Source of the DNA: Lagopus muta
Lineage: Eukaryota > Chordata > Aves > Galliformes > Phasianidae
Direction: 5' to 3'
Length of the DNA stretch: 64,000 bases
NCBI RefSeq assembly: GCF_023343835.1
Contig: NC_064439.1
Coordinates: 21,640,933-21,704,932, forward strand
The number at the start of each line of letters is the position of its first letter. Within the stretch, counting starts at the first letter, position 1. The notes beneath the pieces were generated by a model. That model did not search any database, was not told the origin of the DNA, and worked only from the letters and a program-made list of their open reading frames with translations. A program made the translations under genes and the position numbers. Positions 26,801 to 39,195 of the stretch are shown one piece after another.

Positions 26801-29800
26801 TTTTATTTTAGTACATTACAAAAAAAAGTAAAGGCCACCTGAGTTATGTACTACTTGCAAAAGAACCTTGATACACAGCAGTGCAAAAGTAGAGAGTATG
26901 AGCTTGGGGTTCAGCTCATAGCACCAGGTCATGAAAGCTGTCAGAACCTTTCACGTATTGTACCAGAATACCTCAACCAAGTGCTGTTTTGAGAGAATCT
27001 GAGTTTTGTTGAGCTCTATAAAAAAATTCTTTGGAATACAACTCAAGTCATGAAACCAAACGTCAGGAAGTGGGTGGTTTTATTCCAATCCAGTAGTAAT
27101 TCTCTCCTTATTTCTACTTCCAAGTCAGCAGTTCACCCACCTGTATCTCACATCCCTGTAGATGGAAAATTCTGAAGCAAGGCTTTTGAAGTGCTTGGGA
27201 AATGGGTAACGGTTAAAAAGTTAGTGGGACTGGTAAGGGAGAGTGCAACTCATAGCAGAAAGTGGGTTGCATGCTGTAATTTTGTTGTGTGCTGGCTTTG
27301 AACCCTGTTTAACTGAATCCAGCTGCTGTCCAAATGGCTGTCAGATAGGTGCGAGCCACAACTTCTGCCCTCTTCTGTCTTGGCTTCCTGTGGGTTAATG
27401 GGTAGCAGTGGGGTTTTTTAATATTCTGCTCTTTATTAGTCTGTCTTAGCTCTCCTTTACAGCTGTACGTAGCTCTCCCAAGCAGCAGAGACCTCTTCAT
27501 TTTGGCAGTTCTTGCTGGGCTCTGGTTGGCAGCTGGTATACTAATAAACATCTCATTTCAGCTGAAGAGCAGAAGATAAATACTTGCAGCTTCTCATGTT
27601 CAGGGGAGCAGTGCTAAGTGAGTTTGTATTTGACATTACAATTTTTCTGTAGCCACGAGGAGCAGACTTCATTTTCTTTTCTGGTGACAGTTTGAATTCT
27701 GTATGTACTCGATAGCCCAATTTTCCCAGTTCCTAGAATGTGTTTTACTCTTAGGTAAATGTTGCAGAGACATTTTTATGCCTCTGCTTTTTAGACAGTT
27801 ATAAATAAACAGAGGGGGAATATGAGGAGCAGGATGACTGTGGAATAGTAGCGTTGTTTCAGCCTGCTTCTGATGATGGGTTTTTGATGTATGGAGAAAA
27901 ACCAATGTGTTATGCCAGAGAACTGATCCCCCACACAATTCCAAGGAGTACGTATCTGTAAAAGGAGCCTTTCACAGTAGATATTCTTTGTGGTTTTTGT
28001 CTGGATTATTTTGTTTATATAAAGTTGTAGTAGACACGAATAGTTTAAAATCACTTGTGCATATTGGAAATCTTTTATTTGAAACTTTTGTTTTCCTAGA
28101 TTTTAGTAGCTGATCTCCCAGGACTGATTGAAGGTGCACATAAGAACAAGGGGAGGGGACACAAATTTCTCAAACATGTGGAAAGAACCAAACACCTCCT
28201 CTTAGTTGTAAGTTGAATAAAATACACAGCATATTGAAATCAAAGACAGGGTAGTAAATACAATGCATCTTAATTACAGTATAGTTGGAATTTCAGAAAT
28301 CATTTGTTATTAGAATAGGGAGCATAAACAACTGTCTGATGCTAAATTAAATCCTTAAGCAGAATTTATCATGAAAACCTGACAATTAATTTAGAGCTGT
28401 GAAGTGTTCCAGTAATAATTAAGGCTAATGGGTAATTCTTTTTTTTTTTTTTTTTTTTTTTTTTAATCCCCTCCCCCCAGTCTTTCCATAAGGAAGGGTT
28501 TGAAAATCAGGGCTCTGAGAACCATCCTCCCAGACCCAACTAGTTTGTGCTTCCAGTGCCTGTGATTTTACTTTGGAGTGTAGTTTCCCTGTTATTTGCC
28601 CAGGAATGAGGACGTGTTCACAGAGGTTGTACCACAGAGTAGCTATTGGAGAGAGCCTTGATATTGTAGCATAATGTCATAACGCTAAGCTGTTGTGTTT
28701 TGTTTTGTTTCTTGTAACTTTTTCAGGTTGATGTCGCTGGGTTTCAGCTCTCCAATAAGACTCAATTCAGAACAGCCTTTGAAACTGTATTGCTTCTAAC
28801 TAAGGTAACTTCTTATCATCCTGTCAGTTGTAGTTGTGCATTGAGCCAAGAAAGCATTAGTTTTAATGAAGAAATTTCAAATTTCATGTGTTTTCTAGGC
28901 TTGTAATCCAAGGATCAATTAAGAAGCTTAGCATTCTCATAAGTGATAAAATCTTTAACTGTCTGATGAAAGTGCTTTACTTTGAGCTTAACAGCTCTGT
29001 CATTGATCTGTCATGATCTTTGTCATGGTCGAGTGAAGGTGAAAAGATGCAGCTTTTTCAGTTCTCCAATGCATTAGCCTTCTGGAAGTAGGAATATGTG
29101 AGTGTAGTTAAATCTCTGCCTTAACACCCTTACTGTATAGCCTAATAGAGATGAAACAACAGGCCTCAGCTTTGCAGACGTTCATTCTTTCTGTTTTTTA
29201 TCATTGCTTCTGATTGAAATGATGCAGCTTATATTGTGTAAGTTTAGCAGTTTTCTCAGTTGTTCTACAGCTTTAGATGATGGGTCTTCAGAATTCCAGC
29301 TTGTTGCTTTGTTTACCTTTAGCTGTGTCATGCTTCTCTTATGTTTTTTTTTCTGGTATAAATCACTATCTGTGCCTAAAATCCTTAGAATCAGAAACCT
29401 GTCCCAAGAATTTCCTTATGTTTCATAGACATGATTTTTTTTATGAACAGAAAAATAAAAGAAAGCCGTCATTCCTTTATAGGGAGTGTTTCAGAATCAT
29501 CCAGCCTGTTTACCTGAATTATCTGTGTAGTACAAAAGATCACTGAAAGTTTGAACATTTCCTTGTATCAGGCTCTTTTAATACATCTGATTTTGAGTCC
29601 CTGAGTAACCCCTACAGCTGCCTAGACATTGAATCTGTTTAGACAACTAAGTAAATGAGAGAATATGTGTAAAATTGAAGCAGCGCTTTTTAAGCTACAA
29701 ATACTTATTCAGGCAAATGTATTTGTCTTTTAAGGAATTGGAGCTGTACAATGAAGAACTTCTGACAAAGCCTGCACTGCTTGCCATTAATAAAATGGAT

Positions 29801-30807
29801 TTGCCGTGTGCAAAAGATAACCTGAATGAACTTATGAAACAATTACAGAATCCTGAAGGTAAATTAACTTTCAACAGTTATCTTTAACGGATCTAATAAG
29901 GAGTAACACTGCATTGGCAAGTTGTTGTTTGAAATTTAATGGAAATTGGCTATTAAACTTGTTATTTCACAGAATCACAGATTGTATATGTTTTAAAACA
30001 AATTTCTGTACATAGATGATCTCTGTTTCTGTGTACCTATATTGCTGGCTTTACTGTTAAAATAGAGATCCTTAAAGACTTTGCCCAGCTATGGGAGAGT
30101 TAATTTCCAGTTTAGGTATCATGAGTACCAAATGGTGACCTTTCAGGATCCCCTTAGAGACACTGATAGATGTACAGTTTATCACATGGCTTTGACCAAG
30201 GCGCGTGAAGATTCTGGGCAGCTCTGTGTAGGCTTTTGACCATTTTGCTGTTACATTGCAGTGAATTCCTTTCTGTTTCCTGAAGGATGGTTTTAAGCTT
30301 TCCTGATTCTTACACACATCTTGCGTATTCTGCAGCTTGGGATTTCTTTGTACGCATCTTTGTACGATGGCCCATGTGAGGGTTGGTATGTGATAATGCA
30401 AGGGCTCTGTTAGTGCTCGTCTTGTGAGACAGCTTTTTTTTAAGATGAATTAAGCAAACAGTACTCTTACATTAGTTCCAGTTATGTTTTTCTGTTGTAA
30501 CTGATGAAAGTCTTATTTTCTAAATGCAATGGACTTTGTAGTGATTCAGTGTATCAGCTTTTACTAACTCTTGAACTGTTATGTTTCAGACTTCTTACAC
30601 TTACTAGAGGAAGAAGCGATTCCTGAGAACACAATTGATTTCAGAGATATAATTCCTATATCTACATATACTGGAGAAGGAATTGAGGAACTAAAAGCAT
30701 GTGTAAGAAGATCACTAGATGAGGAAGCAGAGCAGGAGAATGAAGAATATCGGAAAAAGAAACTATCACTTTTACACAGTTCAGGAGAACAGATGAATAA
30801 AGGCTAG
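19576..30807 (+). CDS. GTPBP10: GTP-binding protein 10 (mitochondrial Obg-type GTPase)
   Basis: Obg-family GTPase that in mammals acts in mitochondrial large ribosomal subunit assembly. Ten coding exons join in frame: 19576-19608, 20054-20247, 20326-20417, 21015-21159, 22930-23003, 24933-24985, 28100-28207, 28727-28804, 29735-29858 and 30590-30807 (stop TAG). They give 372 residues, against about 387 in human. Glycine-rich Obg fold: residues about 13-150 ([20 protein letters not shown]). G domain: G1 GFPNAGKSS at 155-163, switch-I FTT at 180-182, G3 DLPG at 202-205, G4 NKMD at 278-281, G5-like ISTYTGEG at 324-331. The C-terminus is shorter and more charged than in human. The start codon has A at -3 and G at +4 and lies in a CpG island. 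The N-terminal [11 protein letters not shown] is basic, as expected for mitochondrial import. All motifs are intact. Intron 2 is only 78 bases. Confidence 0.97.
19855..19918 (+). mobile_element. CR1 3' tail remnant
   Basis: Short segment resembling the CR1 3' end ('gggttggaggttggactggg', then ...GATTCTGTGATTCT), in GTPBP10 intron 1 at the edge of the CpG island. Confidence 0.5.
20845..20868 (+). repeat. Poly(A) tract, 24 bases
   Basis: Uninterrupted A run in GTPBP10 intron 3; no associated SINE or retrocopy body recognised. Confidence 0.85.
28439..28464 (+). repeat. Poly(T) tract, 26 bases
   Basis: Uninterrupted T run in GTPBP10 intron 7, followed by a C-rich segment; no element body recognised next to it. 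Confidence 0.85.
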
Positions 30808-31115
30808 CATTCTTGACTAGATTTTAATATATTTTTGTATGTTCATGAACTCATTGCTACATGGACCTTCCTTTTTATTTTTGTTCCCTCTACCATCACT
30901 GCCCCGTTCTCTACTGCATTGCCTCAGTTCCTTTTGGTGCTTAGGTAGAGCACAATGCTGAGCAGAGCAGGTTTTCAGGTTTATGCTGACTACTGACTGA
31001 ACAAAGCAGAGAACAAAGTGCAGCTCAAAGCATTGCCTAACAGTTGATGAACCCTGAAATATTGTTTGCCACACACGCATGAATGGAAGAAATAAAACCT
31101 ATGGAGGTAGCAAAG
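30808..31115 (+). terminator. GTPBP10: GTPBP10 3'UTR with poly(A) signal
   Basis: AATAAA at 31091-31096, about 285 bases after the stop codon, gives a compact 3'UTR. The CLDN12 CpG island begins only about 640 bases downstream. Confidence 0.7.
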
Positions 31116-31740
31116 GAGCAACTTGAACCACTTGTACCTTTTGTCATGAATCTCAGAGGCACCTGGGGAAATCTCTGATGGAGGAATTTTCCAGGTTCCA
31201 TTGCTTCAGAGGTGAACCGGTACTGCTGCTCTGACAGATGGTAGGTTTTTGTTAGTTTTAAAGATCTAAAGGAGAACACAAATAAGTAGTCAGTCACAAG
31301 AAAGCAACATGTAGGAGCATGGAAAAGCAAGGCTGATGCCTGCTGCTTTGTTTTCCACACCTGCTGGTGCCTGCTGTACTTTTCTTCATTACGTAAACCC
31401 TGATCCTATATTCCCAAACCTAATTTGGCAGTTCTCCCTTTTGTGGAGGTGTGGTGGAGAAAATGAAGGCTGCTTTTCAGCAGAGCCCCGTGTTTTGGGG
31501 ATTGGATTTTACAAGCAGCATGTTTAAAAGGTAAAATGTTAAAAGTCGTTTGTTGTACGGGATGTCTTTTATTGATTGCAATTACTATAAGACGGAATTC
31601 ATCACGTGCTTCTCAACTTAATTCTAGTTTCTGTGAGCGTACCAGTGCAATCCTGCCCTTCTGAACCTTGATAAAGCAGTCGCTGTGAAGAGGGCTAACT
31701 TCATTCCTACCGATCGTTAGCAGCGCGATTATCTTCCTCG
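31116..31740. other. Short GTPBP10-CLDN12 intergenic spacer
   Basis: About 0.6 kb between the GTPBP10 poly(A) site and the CLDN12 CpG island. No gene or repeat recognised. It should contain the upstream promoter region of CLDN12. Confidence 0.5.
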
Positions 31741-31749
31741 TTTTACGGT

Positions 31750-31991
31750 AGTGCCGCGCAGGCGGGCGGCGGCAGGCGGGCCGGGCACCGCCCTAGGGGG
31801 AGGATCCCGCCCTGGGGGGCCGCTGGGAGCTGTAGTCGCGGGCAGGGCTCGGGGCCGGCACTGCGGCGGCGCCGGACTGCAATCCCGCAGTGCGACGGGC
31901 CTCCCGCGAGGGGAAGAGGAAAGAGACCGCTCCGGCGGTAGGAGCTCGGCTACGATGCCCGTTCTGCGCGGCCCCGCGCCCTGACGGCCAG
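31750..31991 (+). other. CLDN12: CLDN12 non-coding first exon (probable)
   Basis: GC-rich sequence ending in a strong donor, GCCAG|GTGAGC, with the exon's last base at 31991. The next strong acceptor on this strand before a coding exon is at 35054-35055. The 5' end is not visible; 31750 is the edge of the GC-rich zone. Further alternative 5'UTR exons are possible. Confidence 0.6.
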
Positions 31992-32150
31992 GTGAGCGGC
32001 CGGGAGGCGGAGGCGGTTCGGAGGAGCCGCGTGGGCCGGGCTGCGGGGTGGGCGCCGTGCGGCCGGGCTGCGGGCGCTGCGCTGCAGGCGCGGTCCGGTC
32101 GATGCAACCCGGCGCCGTCCGCTGTCTTCATCGGCTGGCGAGGGCGCGTC
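31750..32150. promoter_or_regulatory. CLDN12: CpG-island promoter of CLDN12
   Basis: Dense CpG and GC content over roughly 400 bases covering the putative first exon and start of intron 1. Translations here are Arg/Ala/Gly-rich and not protein-like. Confidence 0.7.
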
Positions 32151-35055
32151 GGCTTTCTTAAAGCTCCCCGTGCCTTAGCTGAGGATGCTGCGTCCGGTCT
32201 GTTGCGTCAGGGTTTAATTTTTAACGGGGTGCTCGTGGAACTTGGAACCGAGTGAGAGATTTTTAGAAAAAAAAGCGTTGACTGGCAGCAGTTACTTTGT
32301 ATCGGCCGCTTCTAGTTATGGAGAAACGGGGCTGCTCTGGGCTCCTCCTCCTGGTCAGCGAGCCACAGCTCTAGTGCCTTAAACATGGATCTTCGCAACA
32401 GGAGCTGTGGTGAAATCCGTCCCTGAGGGGCACTGGGATTGGTAGTTCTCACGAATCAGTTACGAGAGCTGTGAGGTGCGTTGGCTGTGAGAACCTGGAG
32501 TCTGACATTTAAGGCAGAAAAGGGCCTCACCTGCCCTGGCCAAAGCAGCTTTCTTCCCTTGGGCTGGTGCCTGAGGTTGGCAGTTGTTCAACACCGCCAG
32601 GAGGGAGAAGGGAGAACACGGGTGTCCTGAATTGTGACAGAGAAGGGGAGGAACTCTGTGTTTGCAGAAATGGAGGTCTTGCTGAGGTGGGTGTTCCGTG
32701 ATGTTCCATGCCTCTGCTATATGTGTGCATTTCAACAGCTGGTGACCACAGGTATCCATCTGGTAACGGGAGGGGCTGGGCTCTTAATTTTCTACTTAAT
32801 TATGGTTGTTCGTGAGCACTGGCTGATGCTTTTGAGGGTGTGAACCTCCAGAGGGAGATCTGCATGTTTGTCTTAGCTTACGTTGTAGCACAGTGCTCAG
32901 AAACCTTGAAAGCTGCTCAGAAATACTCCACCTGTTCAGTAATACTTTTTGTATTTTATTTTTTGAGTCCTGAACTCAAGGAGAAAGAGTTAACAAACTG
33001 TACTTCTGCTCTGGTGGAGCAGAACGTGGTGATGTTAACCTCTGCACTCTGCCAGAGTAGTTTGCGCAATTGCAACATTCAGCCTCTGCAGCTGTGGTTG
33101 TTTAGCGTGTTAGCTGGAGTCCAGTGCATGCCTGAATTGGCCCTATCTGCCCTTAGTGTCTCATATACAATAGCATTCAGATTGGAGGATTTTGGCATTG
33201 GAAGTTTATTTCCTTATTTAATGAAAAAAAAATGGGGTAAAATCGAGTAAATGCTGTAAAGCCTTTCTTGCCTATATGGTCCGATAGAAGTTTCTTTGGT
33301 GCTTCACCCCAGGAGACCACGTCTGTATGAATGTTATATTTCAGGTTTTGACGTAGGTGATTTAAAGTGAACTTCATGTCTCTGTGCATGCTAGCACAGC
33401 AAACCCACCTTCAGGTCCTTGAAGTTGCACAATAACATGCTTGTAGATCTGACACCCTACCTAGCTAGCATGGAAGTGATTCTCCTACTAGGACCTGCAG
33501 AGCTGGTTTTGGAACTCAGTGTTGCTGTTCCCAGATGTGGGTGAAAAGATAATTGAGGTGGGGTTTCTTTCTCAGGACAGTGCTGGGCAGGTACTGAAAA
33601 GCCATCACCAGTGTTTCCTGCCTTTTTCCCTTTTCCTTCAAACCTTTGTGTGTAGAGGAAGGAAAAGAGACCCACAAGTATATAAACAATTCAGACTCTC
33701 TTTTGTTCTTTGACATGAAAAATGATTCATCTTTTCCTCCCTGTTTTGAAAGTGGAGCCGGGAACCTAACCTAATTCTGTGTAACTATATGGATTTTTTG
33801 GTGAGCATCCCTGAATTTTAAAACATCCATAGAAAAGTAGTTGTTTTCCACCTTTCTTATCTGTTTCTCAAACAGAGACAGGTAGATAAGAAGGAGTCCT
33901 CAGGGGAAAAATCTTGGGAGAAGGACAAAAAAAAAACAACAGTAGTTTGGGTTTTGTTTTTTAAATGCAAGAGGTAATTCTAGGAGTTGGATTAATGCAA
34001 ACACATTTGAAGTTTCATATTTGTGAACTGCAGTATAAACACTGTTGTTGGCTTTGCATAAAACAAATGTAATGGTGACTCTCCATGCTCTGTTTTCTAG
34101 ATCCAGTAACAGCTTTTTCCTGGTTCTAAAAGCTTGTAAGGTTTCTCTTGATTTGAATACACCACTGGTGAGTACACTGAATCTATATTTTTTTTTTACT
34201 GTCTGAACCAAGCATTTGTTACTGCTCACTTGGTCGCTGTAAAAAAGTTTCCCCTGCTGGGGGAATTGTGCATAACATATGTACAAATTCACTTTTTCTT
34301 GATACCCTCCAACTAGAAAATAAGCTGTTTTCTACATCTCTTCTTTCTACCCCAAGAGAATTCTCAGAATTCTTTCATTCAAAAATAAGGAACTCAACCA
34401 AAATGCAGGACTGGCTGGCAGAAACAGGGCTTGGAAAGCAGGGCAACCCTGCTTTAGAAGAATTTTTAATTGCTTTTGAAAAAGCATCATAGTAAATTAC
34501 TCAGCAGCACCTTCTTCACTAGCTTGCAGCTTTGAATTTGGCCCATCTAAACTGTAGGTTACTGCCCATGTATGCATTCGTGCCTCACCTAATGATGCCG
34601 GTACTGAGCAGTTCCCTTTTAGTTACGTGGCAGTGTGGTAGGACTGAGATGTACTCTGGTATTGCATCTAGGGTACAGAGAGGGAGCTGCCAGTTGAGGT
34701 GAACTTCTTAAATCAGCTAACTCAGTGACTGACCTCCTGGTAGCCTCTGTAAAAGCCCACGCAGTGACACACACTTCAGTGTTGCATAGAATTGCATGTT
34801 AAAGTGCTCTTTTTTGGTTTTGAAGACTTATTTAGCACTCTTTCAGCTGAGCAATCATAACGGGCTGTGAAATAATCTGTGCTCTCATTAATGCAGGGAC
34901 TCGGTTGTGTTATCACCACCCAAGTGCATGGAGCAAGAAAGGTGCCACTGTTACTGCCTACCAACTCAATTCAGCTAGCATAAGTCAACTGTAATCAGTT
35001 TTGTATCAACAAACTTGAACTTATGATTTTTTTTTATTTTTCTGTTTAATTGCAG
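31992..35055 (+). other. CLDN12: CLDN12 intron 1 (5'UTR intron)
   Basis: Begins GTGAGC and ends TTTAATTGCAG. No coding exon or well-defined transposon seen inside its 3.06 kb. Confidence 0.6.
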
Positions 35056-35077
35056 GAGACGTGTGTTGTGGGCAGGC

Positions 35078-35815
35078 ATGGGCTGCAGGGATGTTCATGC
35101 AGCAACAGTGCTGGCCTTCCTCAGTGGGACAGCATCAGTGGCCGGACTCCTTGCAGCAGTTCTGCTTCCAAACTGGAGGCAAATGAGACTGTACACATAC
35201 AACAAGAACGAGAGGAATGTGACCATTTACACTGGACTCTGGATCAAGTGTGCTCGCTTTGATGGGAGCAGAGACTGTGTGATATATGACCCGCAGTGGT
35301 ACACGGCGGTTGATCAGCTGGATTTGCGCGTTCTTCAGTTTGCCCTTCCACTGAGTATGTTCACTGCTGTCTCAGCTCTGTTTCTCTGCATGATTGGCAT
35401 GTGTAACACAGCCTTTGTATCAAGCGTGCCAAACGTCAAATTGGCGAAATGCCTTGTGAACAGTGCGGGCTGCCACCTCGTGGCCGGCCTCTTGTTCCTC
35501 CTCGCATGTGCAATTTGTCTCACTCCGTCAATCTGGGTCATTTTTTACAACAACTATCTGAACAGAAAATACGAGCCTGTCTTTAGCTTTGACATCTCTG
35601 TATTTATCGCCATTGCCAGTGCTGGTGGTCTGTTTTTCACTTCTGTTCTTTTATTTCTGTGGTATTGTGCATGTAAGAGCCTGCCTTCTCCCTTCTGGCA
35701 GCCCCTCTATTCACATGCCCCCAGCATGCACAGCTATGCCTCTCAGCCATATTCTGCACGCTCTCGCCTCTCTGCCATGGAAATTGACATTCCTGTTGTG
35801 ACACACACATCTTAA
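35078..35815 (+). CDS. CLDN12: Claudin-12
   Basis: Four-pass tight-junction membrane protein; claudin-12 is linked to paracellular Ca2+ permeability. It is encoded in a single coding exon of 245 residues (human 244). Membrane spans lie at roughly 10-30, 86-109, 134-156 and 174-198. The claudin signature in extracellular loop 1 is present: W33, G53-L54-W55, C58 and C67. The N-terminus [17 protein letters not shown] and the segments [17 protein letters not shown] and [13 protein letters not shown] are near-identical to the mammalian protein as I know it. The tail ends VTHTS, without the usual claudin PDZ ligand, as is typical for claudin-12. The ATG at 35078 sits 22 bases after the acceptor with G at -3 and +4; an in-frame GTG 15 bases upstream is not a likely start. 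Confidence 0.98.
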   Translation: MGCRDVHAATVLAFLSGTASVAGLLAAVLLPNWRQMRLYTYNKNERNVTIYTGLWIKCARFDGSRDCVIYDPQWYTAVDQLDLRVLQFALPLSMFTAVSALFLCMIGMCNTAFVSSVPNVKLAKCLVNSAGCHLVAGLLFLLACAICLTPSIWVIFYNNYLNRKYEPVFSFDISVFIAIASAGGLFFTSVLLFLWYCACKSLPSPFWQPLYSHAPSMHSYASQPYSARSRLSAMEIDIPVVTHTS

Positions 35816-38800
35816 AGGGACAAAGTCTTAGAAGTCAAATTTTTGAGCTCACTCAAACCGTGCAAATTGCAGGCTTGATTGTCTCTACTGCCTTGCACTG
35901 GGTATAATCATTTGTAAGGTCATTTTCCCCAAGATGCAGTGCAATGGAGACTTGAGATCTGTATCTCTGTTGTTCTCATGTGTTCTTCCTTGAACAGCCT
36001 TCGTAATTTTTGTTTGTTTGTTTCTTTCTTTGCTTTTTCCTCTGAGCTCATTACAGACAAAAATTGCTGCTAATGCTGGGATAGGACACTACAGTATTAT
36101 CTGTTCGTGCAGGTCGTCCTGCATATCTGTTCATCCTTCTGCTTATTGAGATCAAAGCAGGTTTGAACCTCTTTGCTACTTTGATGAACCTTTTTTAAAT
36201 TCTGATCCCATTAGAGGAGCTGTGTACATGGACCCTTGCAGCCGTGTATTATCCAGGTGCACACAGTGGGAATGGATGTAGGAGTTTCATTAAGTTTCTT
36301 GTTAGAGATGAGAAAATAACCTAGCGTAGTCAGAAGTGTGTTATTAGTGGGAGCGGGAAGGTGATTAAGAAATGGGTTGCAGAGCTTTCATCTGGACACG
36401 TGTATTTTAAGATTGCATGACTGAAAAGGGGATTTGTCAGGCTAATTCAGTTCTGTAGCACTGCTCTCTGTTTTGCAGTGCACACAAAAAGCCACCTGCT
36501 TGTGAACTTCTGCGGTAGAAAGTAGAGTCAAATTACCTTTTATTTTCAAAGTAGCTTTTGAAAGGAATAAGTGATTTAGCTAATAACGTCCTTCTGAACT
36601 GTGAGAACGATTGGGGAATTACTGGAGACTAGAAACTTCTGTGAATTTTTTTTCTAGTCTTTTTTTAAGAAGTTAGTAAGTTCTCTAGATCTGTTTTGAG
36701 ATTAAAACAGAGACGGCTTGTATTTAAAACAAAATTTCTTTAAAAGATTGAATGTTTTATTTGGATGCCATCTTCAAGACCTGAAAGATGGATTTGCAAG
36801 TCAAACAAGCTTACAATCTATCTGAAATGCTTTAAAGTATTATTCTGTTCTGGGGAGAAATGTCAGTCACTACAAATGGATTAGGAAAACCATGAAGAAT
36901 TCTGAAGGCTGTGAAAGATTGTTTTAGAATGCTGTACACAAGCTGTAACAATGTCTCTCTAAGAAGGGAATTGTGATCCTGTGGAGAGACTTTTAAATCT
37001 AGATTTATTTATTTTTTAATGTGCATATACACAAACTCATTGTTACTTGTATTTTTTACCACTGCTGTTTACAGGAAGCTTTATAGTCTGCAGTTGTTAC
37101 AGGACTTTCATGCTGTAGCTTATTTAATTACTGATTAAGACTTTGCCCTTTCAGTCTTGTTTTCCCACACCTTTCCACTGAGCTATTTTAAAAGCCAGTT
37201 GTTTCCTACATTTCCACATCCCAACTGGAGAAAGTGTCCTGTTCCTATTTGCTGTAAGATGTGAGCTCACAAGTTATTAGATGCTTCAAATATGAGGACG
37301 GGTTATAAATGCCCAACCTGGTATGTTTAACTCATTTTTACCTCCTTGAATGCAGAGTGGGCCAAATCTGCGGGATCAAAGCTTTTCAGTATGGACTTTG
37401 AAATTACTCAGAAATTTGATGATAGTGCATTGGGCACTGTTACAGTTAAGGCAGTTGTTTGACTTGCTGAGATTTTGGCAAATTGAGGTTTGGGTTGTAA
37501 GATGTCATGGCAGTATGGAAAGTTATTTTGATTGGCAGCGTTCTGGAGGTTAACAGATATTTGAATTTCATTAATCTCAGAACAAATTTGTTTTGCTAAA
37601 ATGAAGTAAGAGATCTTTAGTTCTATTTCTGTGAACTCCTGTAAGGTCTTGAAAATCAGTTCATTTCCTTTATAATAGAAATGTGAACAAATGCTTCCCT
37701 GGGCAAATCTTGTTGTGTTACAGTCTGTGCAATGACAGTGTAGTGAGAGGAATCTCTTTGTGCAAACCAGCAGGCCTCGGAAGCTACTGGACCAAGTGAG
37801 GAAGATGATCTCTGTTGTAAGTTCCCAGCACAGCCAGTGGAGCTACAAAGCCCTTCCAGAAGGTGACAGCGTGCTTGGTGAAATAGCAGTCTAAGGAATC
37901 ACTGTAGATGATAAAGAATCCTTAAAAAGACAGGCCTCTGAAGTTGCACAAACATTATATCCTTTAAGAAGATATTCTGTTACAAGATATTATGTTAGAT
38001 GAAGGATCATTTTTTTAAAATCAGGTCATTATTTGTATGGATTAGAACATGTATAATGCCATGCAAGGTCACTTTTTTTTTTTTACTTTAAAATGGAACT
38101 TTGCTTTACTGTTACTCTTGCTGTCTAACCACAGACATTGTTGCTGCTGCAGGGACTGCTGCTTTGTGATTTCACATCGCTTTGCTTCCTCCTCCAGTGT
38201 CTTTTCTTCTTTGTGCCTTGCTTAAGTTATGAGTTGGCCAGTAAATGTCTGTTTATTGTCAGTGCCTGGAATGCTTTTTACACCTAAATTTATAAAGCAT
38301 TGTGACTGTTTTGGAGGGGTGATGAGTACATCTGTGAGTGACTTTAAAAGGACCCAAATCTTCAATATCTTCAGAGCCTGGCAGGCCAATGCTTTCTTCA
38401 GACAGCAAGTGCAGCCTGTGTTTTGTTCTGTGTGGTTTAGATAGCAGACATCTGTAACAACTCTTTTGCATTCCAACTTTGATTTATATGCATTAAACTT
38501 TCAATTAGTATTTGCTGCTGCCTGAGCTGATAACTTGTTGCTTTGTAAATTATGTCTTTTCAAAAGTCTGATCTATGAAAAGCAGGAATCCAAAAGTTAA
38601 TGGATTCCAGTGCAAGCCGTAGTTAAGGTAATATTCATCAAAAAAGGCTGTTGCTTCATGCACAGCTAAGTCTCTTTTAACAGTGCTATTAATGTGAGTT
38701 GCCACTGGATCCTAAGTGAAGTTAGCTCGACGTGCTGTGCTCTTTTTCACCTTGTTTACAGAAGGGGTGGCCAACCTGCAATGCTTGAGCTGAGTTCCAC

Positions 38801-39195
38801 TGAGTTCCAGTGGGTCTCTTGCTAAGGTAACTGCTGTACCCAGCAGTAAGCCTGGGGAGGAACAGCGTTCCTGGGGCTTGGAGCAGACACATGTCCTGCA
38901 ATTCTCTATGGCAGGGAAGAGCTGCTGTGGAACCATTGGCAATCCAGCCTCTGGCCAGCTGCTCCTTCCTGAACAGGCACTCTGGGTCTTGAACACAGGA
39001 TTTTAATTTGTAGCTCATGCAGCCAAAGGTTGGGTGCTCTGGCTTATGGGAATCTGGTTTTTTTCTTTGTTGTTTTTTTTTTTTTTCAAGTAATTCCTGT
39101 CCAATTTTTAAAGTTGTGTTACATACAATGTGGATTCTTTTTATGTGAAACAGAAGATATGTATTTTTAATAAAACATTCTCATATGGATGCCAG
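35816..39195 (+). terminator. CLDN12: CLDN12 3'UTR, about 3.4 kb, with poly(A) signal
   Basis: Long AT-rich stretch without coding exons, ending at AATAAA 39169-39174. CLDN12 transcripts in other vertebrates also have long 3'UTRs. Internal weaker signals may give shorter forms. The exact end is inferred. Confidence 0.6.

Noticed and set aside
29965-29990. CACAGAATCACAGATTG resembling a reversed CR1 tail
   Set aside because: Only about 17 bases match and no CR1 body follows; too short to call an element.
35063-35077. Upstream GTG start for CLDN12
   Set aside because: Claudin-12 starts MGCRDVH in other vertebrates, and the ATG at 35078 has a good context.
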